Of a stretch of 64,000 bases of DNA, positions 53,270 to 63,741 are shown in pieces. The notes below the pieces were generated by a model, which saw only the letters and a list, made by a program, of their open reading frames with translations, did not search any database and was not told where the DNA came from. Numbering within the stretch: position 1 is the first letter of the stretch; every line of letters starts with the position of its first letter. Position numbers and translations under genes: made by a program. The DNA is from Armatimonadetes bacterium 55-13 (GTDB lineage Bacteria > Armatimonadota > Fimbriimonadia > Fimbriimonadales > Fimbriimonadaceae): assembly GCA_001898035.1 (NCBI GenBank), contig MKRX01000002.1, forward strand, positions 194,591 to 258,590, given 5' to 3'.

Positions 53270-54834
53270 TATTTGCCCATGAGTTGGTGGATGGCTTGCC
53301 ATTTGGGGGTGTTGGTTTGGGTGATGTCTTCGGAGAGGCCCCACATGCCGTAGCGGGACGAGGCGCTGGTGAGGGTGAAGTACATGAAGAGGTCTCCGCC
53401 GAGGTCGAACCAGTTGGTTTTGAGGTCTCGGTAGACGAGTTCTTTCATTCTCGGGTCGCGGTGGGCGCGGATTCGGTTGGCGACGTTGGTGGGATCTCCG
53501 CCGCCGGAGTCGGGGCCGCCTTCGTAGGCGTAGCACTTGAGTCCGTAGGATTTGGCGAGGTCGATGAGGGTTTTTCGGCCGGGGACCCAGGCGTCGGTGG
53601 CACGGCGGAGGGTGGCGAGGAGTTGGTCGGGGCTGGCGGTTTTGGGCGCTTCGTGGGGGTTGAAATAAGGAGCTCCGGCGATAGCGACGAAGTACTTGTT
53701 GGGAGCGCCGTAGGTTCGCTTGACCCATTCGAGCATGTCCTTGTACTGGTCGGGGGCGATGACCCACCAGGCCATGACGGGGCGAATGCGCTTTCCGAAG
53801 GAGTCTTTGCCGAAGGCGTTGAGGAAGATCTGGCCGATCTCGAGGGATCGGCGGGCGTGGCGGCGGCGGCGCCAGACATCCCAGTTCTTCTCGCCATCGT
53901 TATTGAGGTTGGAGTTGCCCGCTTTGACTTCGGCCTCAGCGGCCATGCGATTGTAGGTGGATTGGAGGAATCCCCAGTTCCAGACCTCGTTGTTGTATTC
54001 GAGGTAGATGGCGGATTGGGGATTGAGATCCCGCTTCATGAGGGCGGCGAGGTTCTTGATGTAGTCATCCGAGGCGGCGACGGGGATGTTGATCCAGACG
54101 TCTTTCTTCGCCTCGTTGGCGAGGGCGATGATGGTTTCCCAGGGCACTCCGAACTTACGGCCCTGACGGGTGTAGGTGGCATCGGTGGGGAGGTGTCGGT
54201 CGCTCCACTCGGTGGTGTTCTTGGCGTCTCCGTAGAAGGGATTGGTTCCGTTGGAGTCGAGCCAGTCCATGAAGCGGAGGACGGGGAAGGGCTGAATGGC
54301 TTTGAGGAACGGAGTGGTGAAGACCTGCTTGGACGCTCGGGAGTAACCCGGGCGGAGGAGATGGATATCCTTGACCGCGCCGCCCGTGTTTTGGAAGGTG
54401 ACGACCATGAGCGCCTTACCCTTCGGGCAGATGAGGTCGGCGGTAGTGAGGTTTTGGGCGGGGTCGTACTTCTTGTTGGCGATTTTGAAATCGGGGGAAT
54501 CACCGGCGATGGTGAGGTCGGCTTTGCCCTTGAAGCTAAGTGAGTAGCTTCCGCTGACGTCCATTTGATAGCCCTCGGGGTCATCCATGGGGGGCGCCCA
54601 GGCCATGACGGGTCGCATGTCAAAGGCGACGAGTTTGAAGTCTTCTAAGGGCCAGCCGTTGGCGTCGATTTTGGCGGGGCCGCCGGAGGGCTTTTCCAGC
54701 GGTCGGGTGGTCTTCATGACGTCCACGAACTCGAGCCCTCGGCTGCCGATGCCTTCCAGCCCGACGCCGATCTTGTCTCGGTAGGAGGTTTGGGGTGGGA
54801 AGGCGAGGAGGGCGAGGGCGACAAGTAACGGCAT
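53269..54834 (-). CDS. Exported glycoside hydrolase-like TIM barrel protein (clan GH-A-like)
   Basis: A 521-residue protein with a short signal (MPLLVALALLAFPPQ). A beta-rich front domain (about 30-180, VSGSYSLSFKGKADLTIAG) precedes a barrel. IYLEYNNEVWNWGFLQS has the Asn-Glu pair found at the acid/base position of clan GH-A, and KCYAYEGGPDSGGG carries a Glu in the position of the nucleophile. MDWLDSNGTNPFYGDAKNT and WINIPVAASDDYIKNLA fit substrate-facing loops. No named family is certain. It stands alone next to repeat DNA. Confidence 0.7.
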   Translation of the reverse strand: MPLLVALALLAFPPQTSYRDKIGVGLEGIGSRGLEFVDVMKTTRPLEKPSGGPAKIDANGWPLEDFKLVAFDMRPVMAWAPPMDDPEGYQMDVSGSYSLSFKGKADLTIAGDSPDFKIANKKYDPAQNLTTADLICPKGKALMVVTFQNTGGAVKDIHLLRPGYSRASKQVFTTPFLKAIQPFPVLRFMDWLDSNGTNPFYGDAKNTTEWSDRHLPTDATYTRQGRKFGVPWETIIALANEAKKDVWINIPVAASDDYIKNLAALMKRDLNPQSAIYLEYNNEVWNWGFLQSTYNRMAAEAEVKAGNSNLNNDGEKNWDVWRRRRHARRSLEIGQIFLNAFGKDSFGKRIRPVMAWWVIAPDQYKDMLEWVKRTYGAPNKYFVAIAGAPYFNPHEAPKTASPDQLLATLRRATDAWVPGRKTLIDLAKSYGLKCYAYEGGPDSGGGDPTNVANRIRAHRDPRMKELVYRDLKTNWFDLGGDLFMYFTLTSASSRYGMWGLSEDITQTNTPKWQAIHQLMGK

Positions 54835-54904
54835 GGTAGATGCAATATATCGCGAACTAGGAGTTCGGATATGGATTTAGGGAATTCGCGATTGGGAAGG
54901 AGAG

Positions 54905-55036
54905 GGCGATGGCCTAGCTAAAGCTCGCTTGGGCTGCTTGAATGCAGCAGATTGATACCTTTAGGGGTGGAGGCAGATCTCAAGTTGGCAGGCATTTAAC
55001 GACGGCTAGCATGCCGAGGGCAAGCTAGCCATCGCC
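54905..55036. repeat. Short segment bounded by inverted repeats, with hairpin
   Basis: GGCGATGGCCTAGCT (54905-54919) and its near reverse complement AGCTAGCCATCGCC (55023-55036) flank about 130 bp. The right half also forms a GGCTAGC...GCTAGCC hairpin (55004-55030) 16 bp after the stop of the 341-residue gene. No coding frame is seen. Confidence 0.4.
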
Positions 55037-55045
55037 GACAGGAAG

Positions 55046-56071
55046 TTAACTTCGAATCATCGCCAGGATTTGTTCTGGCTCAAAAGATTGCCATTTCTTT
55101 ATTAATGTTTGCCACTCTTGGGGAACTTCTATGCCGGAAACAGGCGGCACTTCTAAGTCGCTTCGATGAGTCATTTGCGCTAACCGACTTAGGATAAAAC
55201 TTGTCATCGACTTATTGGGAGTTGAAAGCAATCGCTGGTAAGTTTGAACCCCCGACACGGTGGTCAATGGAAGTGGGCTTCTCTTGAGGATCAAGAGTTT
55301 CTTACTCACCCCCTTTGCTTGCTCCGCGAGGGCCGCTACTTGATCGGCGGTAACTTTTGATTCTTCGAAAATGACTCGTTGGAGAGCGGTTTCAACTCCT
55401 TCGGGAAGCACTTGTAAACTCGCGACCCATTTTTGTAACGCCTGGAATAGGTGTTGGCTTGAGTTAGGGAGATCAAGATATCTTTCGAGGGCCGTAACTC
55501 CCACCAGGCTGGCGATATCAGCTGGCCGACGCGAATCTTGACTTAGTTTTTGCTTGAGCAGCTCAGGTGAGATTTGGCGGCGATTCAAGGCCAATACGAA
55601 GTAGGCAGCGTCTTGGCCAGCGGCGTCGCCCATGATTGCCATCGAACTTAATCGGGTGTTTCTGAAAACCTCAGAAGGGGTGTTACCTGGGGCTAGTTCA
55701 GACGCATCGGTGGGGACGACCAATTCGGGAGTGAATTCATCAGGGGCAAATTGGACGTTTCCCTTGGTTCCGAGTAGAAGGTATTTGCGACGCTCAAAGC
55801 AGATAGAAGCATTCTGGGAAGCCCTTCCTGAAGAATGCTTGGTCAGAACGTTGATCGTGGGCAGATTTGTCCAGGAGTTATTTCCCAACACATTGAAGCT
55901 CACGGATTCAAAATCTGAATCCCTCTTGGAGTCACCTCCAACAAGCTTTCTAGATACTACGGTGGACTCTGAAATCGGTGAGACGATTCCTACGAATGTC
56001 GCTTTGTCACTGTTGAACTTCGTGAAGTGACTTGAAGCAAGGGTGAGTGAGATAACAGCCGCGATCATCAT
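55046..56071 (-). CDS. Hypothetical exported protein
   Basis: A 341-residue protein. A weak signal peptide is likely (MMIAAVISLTLASSH). The N-terminal 130 residues are beta-rich with an ASICFERRKYLLLGTKG strand pair; the rest is helical (DIASLVGVTALERYLDLPNSSQHLFQALQKW, TALQRVIFEESKVTADQVAALAEQAKG). I do not recognise the family. AT content is higher than in neighbouring genes and codons end less often in C/G, hinting at transfer or weaker selection. A hairpin (55004-55030) follows the stop. Confidence 0.5.
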   Translation of the reverse strand: MMIAAVISLTLASSHFTKFNSDKATFVGIVSPISESTVVSRKLVGGDSKRDSDFESVSFNVLGNNSWTNLPTINVLTKHSSGRASQNASICFERRKYLLLGTKGNVQFAPDEFTPELVVPTDASELAPGNTPSEVFRNTRLSSMAIMGDAAGQDAAYFVLALNRRQISPELLKQKLSQDSRRPADIASLVGVTALERYLDLPNSSQHLFQALQKWVASLQVLPEGVETALQRVIFEESKVTADQVAALAEQAKGVSKKLLILKRSPLPLTTVSGVQTYQRLLSTPNKSMTSFILSRLAQMTHRSDLEVPPVSGIEVPQEWQTLIKKWQSFEPEQILAMIRS

Positions 56072-56243
56072 TTTTTCTCTTAACTAGTGCTCTTTAGCGA
56101 GAGATCATTGCCAATGTTCGACGGGTCAGGCCGACCCTGAAAAGTCTAGAAGTGCTTAGTTGATGCTACACCAGTCCGTACCTTTCTGTTGATATTTATT
56201 TAAGAAGGATAAAAATACTGTCGGTTCTTGGGCTGATTCTGAC

Positions 56244-58745
56244 TCATTGCTGAATCATCCAAGTTCCGCTATTCCTATTCTCCGTTGGGCAATTTGGGAG
56301 GGTGATTTCGGCGGTGGTGTTGGGGGGGATGGTGAAGGTGTAGTGGGTGGTTTCGCCTTCTCTTTTCCAGGCGCTTTCGATGCGTCCGTACGGGGTTTCT
56401 AAGGAGCCTTGGGCTTGGGTGAGGCCGCCGCCGGGTTGGGGAGCGAGGCGGAATTTTTTGTAGCCGGGCTCGATGAGGTCGATGCCGAGGATGGTGCGGT
56501 ACATCCAGTCGCCGATGGCCCCGTAGGCGTAGTGATTGAACGAGTTCATGCCGGGATCTTGGAAGCCGTTTTCTTCGGTCCAGCCGTCCCAGCGTTCCCA
56601 GATGGTGGTGGCGCCTTTGGTGACGGGGTAGAGCCAGGAGGGCCAGCGTTTTTGGTTGAGGAGGCGATAGGCGACATCTGTTCGGCCACCGGCGGTGAGG
56701 ACGTGGCAGAGGTAGGGGGTGCCGACGAAGCCGGTGGAGAGGCGGTCGCCTCTTCGCTCAATATCCAGGACGAGCTCTTGGACGGCGATGGGGGCTTGGC
56801 CGTCTCGGACGAGGCCGAAGTGGAGGGCGAGGACGTAGGCGGTTTGGGTGCCGCTGGCGACGAGGCCATCCGGGGTGATGAAGTGATCCTGGAAAGTTTG
56901 GCGGATCTCTTGGTAGCGGGCCTGATAGTTGGCCTGATCGGCGGAGTGGCCAAGGACTCCGGCGATGCGGGACATGAGGTCGGCGGCGTGAGCAAAGAAG
57001 GCGGTACCGATGATCTCAATGGGGGTGTTTGCTTCGTGGCTTAGCCAGTCGCCGAAGCCCTTGAAGCCTTCGTAATCCGGGTAGCAGCGGCGGTTGTCTC
57101 GGCTGGTGTTTTCGAGGAATTGGAAGTAGCGCTGGAAGGCGGGATAGTGGCGGGAGAGGATCTCTTGGTCGCCGTAGGTTTGGTAGATCTCCCACGGGCA
57201 GATGAGGAAAGCATCTGCCCAGGCGGGGCCGCCTTCGTGGTCGATGATGTTGTTGGAGGGGGCGACGCAGGGGATGGCGCCGGATTCGAATTGGGCGTCT
57301 TCCATGTCTTGGACGTACTTCCGGAAGAAGAGGTTGACGTCACGGTTGTAGGCGGCGGTGCGGACGAAGACTTGGGCATCTCCGGTCCAGCCGAGGCGTT
57401 CGTCTCGCTGGGGGCAGTCGGTGGGAACATCGACGAAATTGCCGCGTTGGCCCCAGTCGATGTTTTGCTGGAGTTGGTTGATGAGGGGATCTGAGCACTC
57501 GAATTCGCCGGTTTTGGCGATGTCCGAGTGGAGGACGAGACCGGTGAGGGTTTCTTCGGTGGGTGGGGTGTTGAGGCCGCCGATTTCGACATAGCGGAAG
57601 CCGTGGAAGGTGAAGACGGGCTCCCAGATTTCTTCGCCACCCTTGCAAGTGTAGTAGTCAGTTTGTTTGGCGCTGCGTAGGTTCTCCGTGTAGATCTTGC
57701 CGTTTTTGTCGAGGACTTCCACGTAGCGGAGGGTGATGGTTTGGCCGGGCTGGCCGGTGAGTTTGAGGCGGATTCGGCCGACCATGTTTTGGCCGAGGTC
57801 GAAGAGCCAGCGGGAGGCGGGCCACTGGGGGATTTCTTTGATTTCGATGGGGATGATTTCTTGGGTGATGCGGACCGGAGGCTCTTGGCTGGGGACGACT
57901 TGGACGGTCTCTTCAAAGGTGAGGACGGGTTGCCAGTGGTCGTAACTTTGGCGGGCGTCTTCGGCTTGGCCCATGAGGATGTCGGATTCGAGATTGGGGC
58001 CGTAGGCGTGGAGCCAGGTTTCGTCGGTTGAGATGATCTCGGTTTGGCCGTCGGCGTACTCGATTTCGAGTTGGGCGAGGAGTTTGGGGCGGTCTCCGTA
58101 GAGTTCCCGGCCCCGCCAGGCGATGTGGCCGGAGTACCAGCCATCGGCGAGGGTGAATTCGAGGTGATTGGCGTCCTTCAGTTGGTCGGTGACATCGAAG
58201 GTCTGGAAGCGGACGCGCTTTTTGTATTCGGTCCAGCCGGGGGCGAGTTCGTGGTCGCCGACTTTTTGGCCGTTGAGGGTGGCTTGGTAGATGCCGAGGG
58301 CGGTGGCGTAGAGGCGAGCGCGGGCGATGGGTTTTTTTGTTTGAAACTCTTTCTTGAAGGCGGGGCAGGGGGCGGCAGTGCGGGGACCCCCGGCGAGGGT
58401 TCCGCCGATCCACTGGGCTTGCCAGGATTCGAGAGCGGTTTCGAAGTTAGCGGGCTCGCTCCAGTCGGATTCGGAATCGGTGGTCCAGGCGCGGACTCGC
58501 CAGAAGGCGGTTTGTCGTTCTTGGAGGGGGACGCCCTGGTAGGTCACCCAGACGGACTCGGAGGACTCGGTGCGTTGGGAATCCCAGAGGTCGGGCTGGT
58601 TTTGGGCGAGGAGGTCAGGTGAGGTGGCGACTTGGACTTGGTAGGCGATCTGTTGGCCGGATTCGAGTCGCCAGGACAGGGTGGGCGGATGAACGGGGAT
58701 GCCAAGGGGGTTGGTTAGGCGGTTCGTTCGGAGGTCCAACAGCAT
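56244..58745 (-). CDS. Alpha-L-rhamnosidase, family GH78
   Basis: An 833-residue inverting glycosidase that releases terminal L-rhamnose from plant glycosides and pectins. The beta-sandwich domains (about 1-340) include the carbohydrate-binding part WIGGTLAGG...KEFQTKKPIARARLYATALG; the (alpha/alpha)6 barrel follows with DVPTDCPQRDERLGWTGDAQVF, holding the conserved acidic residues including the general acid, and GATTIWERWDGWTEENGF with the general base. A C-terminal beta domain ends it. There is no signal peptide, so it probably acts in the cytoplasm on imported glycosides, which fits the RhaS-type transporter in the window. Confidence 0.95.
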   Translation of the reverse strand: MLLDLRTNRLTNPLGIPVHPPTLSWRLESGQQIAYQVQVATSPDLLAQNQPDLWDSQRTESSESVWVTYQGVPLQERQTAFWRVRAWTTDSESDWSEPANFETALESWQAQWIGGTLAGGPRTAAPCPAFKKEFQTKKPIARARLYATALGIYQATLNGQKVGDHELAPGWTEYKKRVRFQTFDVTDQLKDANHLEFTLADGWYSGHIAWRGRELYGDRPKLLAQLEIEYADGQTEIISTDETWLHAYGPNLESDILMGQAEDARQSYDHWQPVLTFEETVQVVPSQEPPVRITQEIIPIEIKEIPQWPASRWLFDLGQNMVGRIRLKLTGQPGQTITLRYVEVLDKNGKIYTENLRSAKQTDYYTCKGGEEIWEPVFTFHGFRYVEIGGLNTPPTEETLTGLVLHSDIAKTGEFECSDPLINQLQQNIDWGQRGNFVDVPTDCPQRDERLGWTGDAQVFVRTAAYNRDVNLFFRKYVQDMEDAQFESGAIPCVAPSNNIIDHEGGPAWADAFLICPWEIYQTYGDQEILSRHYPAFQRYFQFLENTSRDNRRCYPDYEGFKGFGDWLSHEANTPIEIIGTAFFAHAADLMSRIAGVLGHSADQANYQARYQEIRQTFQDHFITPDGLVASGTQTAYVLALHFGLVRDGQAPIAVQELVLDIERRGDRLSTGFVGTPYLCHVLTAGGRTDVAYRLLNQKRWPSWLYPVTKGATTIWERWDGWTEENGFQDPGMNSFNHYAYGAIGDWMYRTILGIDLIEPGYKKFRLAPQPGGGLTQAQGSLETPYGRIESAWKREGETTHYTFTIPPNTTAEITLPNCPTENRNSGTWMIQQ

Positions 58746-58915
58746 TTGGGGATTTTAACCCTTGGAAGTCGGTGATGGGATTGGCGGATTGAAATTGGGA
58801 AATGCCGCGTAACGATCGAAATGCTGGTTAGTCTGTAGTACTGGTAAGTCGAGCATGATGTGACTATGGACAGATTGTCCTGATGCTCCAAAGTGCTCGG
58901 GTGGCAAACTTGACG

Positions 58916-59647
58916 ATGAAATACAGCTTGATTCCAGTATCGATTCTCTTCTTCGGTGTAGCTATCGCATCAGCTCAGTCAGGAGTGGGGGCCATGGGCC
59001 CTCGAATTCTTCCTTCAAGTGGCATTCGGGCCGCTGAGATGGATCGTTTGATTAAGCTAGGGGATATCGCAGATGAGAAAGGCGAACTAAACGATGCCGA
59101 AAAATACTACCGACAGGCTCTTGAGCAAATCGACATGTACTATGTTCGATTCAAACTCACCAAGATCCTTGTTCGGAAGAACTTGCGGTCAGAGGCCCTG
59201 GATCAACTTCGCTTGATCACCGATGAGAAGAAGCAAGATCTTCCGGCGACTGATCCGATTACCCTCGCCTTCTATGGAGAAGTAGCTCTTTCGGCCGGCA
59301 AAAAGGAAGAGGCCCGAAACGCCTACTTGCGGGCAATTGAGCACGGCCGGGAGTCGGTAGGTGATGGCTTCCCATCAACGACCGGATTGGTCCAGGCCGG
59401 AGATATTCGAGCGGCCGCGCTATTGGCGGCGGGGATTAAGCAAACGCTGACGGGGCAGAACGAGAATGCTCTGGAATCCTTCGGACTGGCGTTGAAGGTC
59501 TCGCCTAAATCCGACGTTGCGCGATTCTACTATGCCTCATTGTTGGCTAAGGTGGGCCGCGGTCGGGAGTCGGTCAGTGAGTTTGAGAAGATCTCCAACA
59601 GCACAGATCCTATCGTGAAACGAGAGGCATCTAAGCGAATCGGTTGA
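58916..59647 (+). CDS. Secreted TPR-repeat protein
   Basis: A 243-residue exported protein with signal MKYSLIPVSILFFGVAIASA. Three or four tetratricopeptide motifs follow: LGDIADEKGELNDAEKYYRQALEQIDMYY, GEVALSAGKKEEARNAYLRAIEHG and GQNENALESFGLALKVSPKSDVARFYYASLL. TPR arrays bind other proteins; the partner is unknown. I use the ATG at 58916 because the frame upstream (from 58883) adds a non-signal segment. A strong terminator follows the stop. Confidence 0.75.
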   Translation: MKYSLIPVSILFFGVAIASAQSGVGAMGPRILPSSGIRAAEMDRLIKLGDIADEKGELNDAEKYYRQALEQIDMYYVRFKLTKILVRKNLRSEALDQLRLITDEKKQDLPATDPITLAFYGEVALSAGKKEEARNAYLRAIEHGRESVGDGFPSTTGLVQAGDIRAAALLAAGIKQTLTGQNENALESFGLALKVSPKSDVARFYYASLLAKVGRGRESVSEFEKISNSTDPIVKREASKRIG

Positions 59648-59662
59648 TTCTTGTTTGACACG

Positions 59663-59693
59663 GCCTCTGGAGAGATTTCTCCGGAGGCTTTTT
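59663..59693 (+). terminator. Rho-independent terminator
   Basis: GCCTCTGGAGA (59663-59673) pairs over 11 positions with TCTCCGGAGGC (59678-59688), loop GATT, followed directly by five T. It separates the TPR gene from the gnd operon. Confidence 0.92.
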
Positions 59694-59742
59694 GATTTAG
59701 GCCCGGTCCGGCCCGGAAGCGTTCTAGTACTCTCTAGGAGCA

Positions 59743-61160
<1,418 letters not shown>

Positions 61161-61164
<4 letters not shown>

Positions 61165-62663
61165 ACGGACGACCCGAACCTGTACTCATCACCATTTTTG
61201 GGGCCAACGGCGACCTCGCGAAGCGCAAGCTCATTCCTGCACTCTTTAATCTCTATCACGAGAAGATGCTGCCGGAGTCTTTTCGCATCATCGGCGTCGG
61301 GCGACGCGGGGATCGGGACTCTTGGGTGGCGGACATGCGAGAGGGCGTGGACAAGTTTTCTCGTCGTGGAAAGCCGGACGAGGAAGAGTGGAAGACCTTT
61401 AGCGATCGGATGCAATTCCTGTTTGGGAACCTCGAAGATCCGGCGCTTTATAAGGCTGTCTCCAAAGTGGTTGCCGACGATGAGAAGGAATTGGGGCGAA
61501 ATATCAACCGCATCTACTACCTTTCTATTCCGCCAGGGCTGATCAGCCAGGCGGTGAAGGGGCTGGATGGGGCTGGACTTTCGAAGAATCGCCAGCATGA
61601 CCGCGTGGTTATCGAGAAGCCGTTTGGACGAGATTTGGAAAGCGCCGAGGACCTGAACAAGCAGGTGATGGAGGCGTTTGAAGAGTGCCAGGTTTATCGA
61701 ATTGACCACTATTTGGGCAAGGAAACGGTTCAGAACCTGTTGGCATTCCGGTTCGGGAACGCACTGTTTGAGCCGATTTGGGATCGACGTTACATCGACC
61801 ATGTCCAGATTACGGTCGCCGAGGATGTAGGCGTCGAGAAGCGCGGGGCGTTTTATGAGACGGCGGGCGCGTTGCGGGACATGATTCAGAACCACTTGCT
61901 TCAAGTGATGTGCATGATTGCGATGGAGCCGCCGGTGTCCTTTGAAGCCGATGAAGTTCGGAACAAAAAGGTGGACGTATTGCGCGCGGTGCGATCAATT
62001 CCGCACGGCGAATTGTATAAGTATGCGGTTCGTGGTCAGTATGGCGCGGGATATAGCTGTGGCGAGGTGGCGAAGGCTTATCGACAAGAAGAAGGGGTTG
62101 ATCCTCAATCTTCAACGGAAACTTACGCGGCCTTGAAGCTCTATGTCGATAATTGGCGATGGCAGGACGTGCCGTTCTATTTGAGGACGGGTAAACGGTT
62201 GCCCCACAAGGTATCGCAGGTGAGCATTGAGTTCAAGCCGGTGCCGCACCAGATCTTCCCGGGAACGGCGGGGGATCATTGGGAGCCTAATCGGTTAATC
62301 ATCAACATTCAGCCGAAGGAAGGGATTGTCCTTCGGTTCCAGGCGAAGCAGCCGGGCAAGGGGATGCGCTTGCAGACGGTCAATATGGACTTCTATTACG
62401 ACGAGGCGTTTCACGTGGAGCCGCCGGAAGCATATGAGACGTTGCTTTATGATGTGATGCAGGGGGATTCGACCTTGTTCATGCGCGCGGACCAGGAGCA
62501 TGTGGCTTGGTCGTTGATCGATCCGATCCTGCAGGCGTGGACGAACACTCCTTCGGCGGACTTCCCGAACTACCCGGCGGGTACGTGGGGACCAGAGGCG
62601 GGTGAGGCGCTAATCGCTCGCGATGGTCGAAGCTGGCATTCGATGCCGGTGGATACTCACTAA
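61161..62663 (+). CDS. zwf: Glucose-6-phosphate 1-dehydrogenase
   Basis: A 500-residue enzyme for the first step of the oxidative pentose pathway. FGANGDLAKRKLIPALFNL is the NADP-binding start; VVIEKPFGRDLESA and the active-site RIDHYLGKETVQNLLAFRFGN are intact, and the catalytic His follows in that segment. QNHLLQVMCMIAMEPP and YLRTGKRLP fit the C-terminal domain. It starts in an ATGA overlap with gnd and is followed without gap by pgl. Confidence 0.97.
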
Positions 62664-63350
62664 ATGTCGTTGATTAAGGTCTTCTCCGACAAAGAGGCTT
62701 TGAGTGAGGCGTTTGCGCATCACCTCTTGGCTCGGGCGGAGAAGTCAGAATCCGTGTTTCGGGTGGCCCTCTCGGGAGGGTCTACTCCGAAGCGGGCATT
62801 TGAGATCATGGCGGGATCGGACTTGGAGCGGTCTAAGTTGGAGATCTACATGGTCGATGAGCGGTATGTGCCGCCGACCGATGAGCGCAGTAACGAGCGG
62901 ATGATGCGCGAAGCATTTGGCGCAAAGTTCACCTTCTTTCCGATGTATCGGGAGGGGGGTGTGGACGTTGCGGCGGCCGCCTATGATGAGTTAGTCCGAT
63001 CTCGGGTGACTCAGTTTGATTTGGTTCTGCTCGGGATGGGAGACGACGGGCACACGGCATCGATCTTTCCCAGGTTGCAGCCGGTCGTTTCGGATGGCGT
63101 TTGGTGCGTCGCTTCGGAAGCGCCGGTGGTCTGTTCCGAGCGCGTGACGTTGACGCCAGCGCCTCTTTGCGAGGCGGGCGAGACGATCTTTATGGCGGCC
63201 GGGGAATCTAAGGCCGAGATGGTCAAGCGTGTGTTGGAGGGGCCGGAGGATTTTGAGGCGCTTCCTTCGCAGATGGTGACTCGGCAGGCGGCGAATTGTC
63301 AGTGGTGGTTGGACGAAGGGGCGGCTTCGCTTTTGAGTTCGAAGTCGTAG
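62664..63350 (+). CDS. pgl: 6-Phosphogluconolactonase (SOL/DevB type)
   Basis: A 228-residue lactonase that hydrolyses 6-phosphogluconolactone between Zwf and Gnd. RVALSGGSTPKRAFEIM, VDERYVPPTDERSNERMMREAF and LGMGDDGHTASIFP are the family motifs. The ATG directly follows the zwf TAA. The last 128 bp overlap a gene on the other strand, but here the pgl end (VTRQAANCQWWLDEGAASLL) is conserved, so the antisense gene is probably the extended one. Confidence 0.95.
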   Translation: MSLIKVFSDKEALSEAFAHHLLARAEKSESVFRVALSGGSTPKRAFEIMAGSDLERSKLEIYMVDERYVPPTDERSNERMMREAFGAKFTFFPMYREGGVDVAAAAYDELVRSRVTQFDLVLLGMGDDGHTASIFPRLQPVVSDGVWCVASEAPVVCSERVTLTPAPLCEAGETIFMAAGESKAEMVKRVLEGPEDFEALPSQMVTRQAANCQWWLDEGAASLLSSKS

Positions 63351-63741
63351 GCTTCTTTAAAAGTTGGACCAGCCCAGATCCTGTCATCCCAGCTCCGGCA
63401 AAGGCGACCATGAAGGCTAGGAATGCGTTGTTGAGGGAGCCATCGAATGTGACAGCAGGAAATTGCTCTTCAGGGACGCGGACAATCTGGATGTAGGAGC
63501 CTCGATCTGTGAATTGGCGCGTGACATCTATGCTTGTTTTGGGGCCTGATTCGGTGTCATAGCGAAAGGTGATGACGTGGGGTTCACCCCTTCGGATCTC
63601 CTCGGGTTGATCAACGACGGTGGCGATACCGCCGATTCCATATCGATAAAAGATGTAGCCTTTGTACAGCCCTTGAATTCCGAAATTGAGCAGGGTTAGG
63701 CCGACGACCGCGAGAAGGATTTGCTTGAGGGGTTTGATCAC
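63223..63741 (-). CDS. DUF3592-like membrane protein overlapping pgl
   Basis: A 172-residue protein with two membrane helices (ILLAVVGLTLLNFGIQGLYKGYIFY and AFLAFMVAFAGAGMTGSGLVQLL) around a beta domain (VITFRYDTESGPKTSIDVTRQFTDRGSYIQIVRVPEEQ), as in DUF3592 proteins. Function unknown. Its last 42 residues (KAKPPLRPTTTDNSPPAESPSA...) are disordered and encoded antisense to pgl, probably an extension after loss of an earlier stop. Confidence 0.65.
   Translation of the reverse strand: MIKPLKQILLAVVGLTLLNFGIQGLYKGYIFYRYGIGGIATVVDQPEEIRRGEPHVITFRYDTESGPKTSIDVTRQFTDRGSYIQIVRVPEEQFPAVTFDGSLNNAFLAFMVAFAGAGMTGSGLVQLLKKPTTSNSKAKPPLRPTTTDNSPPAESPSAKEAPQNPPAPPTHA

Noticed and set aside
52929..54543. 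Long plus-strand frame of 465 codons (Gly/Val/Glu-rich)
   Set aside because: Antisense shadow of the barrel protein; composition is typical of mirrored high-GC coding DNA.
57041..58144. Frame of 367 codons rich in Ser, Pro, Thr
   Set aside because: Off-frame shadow of the GH78 gene.
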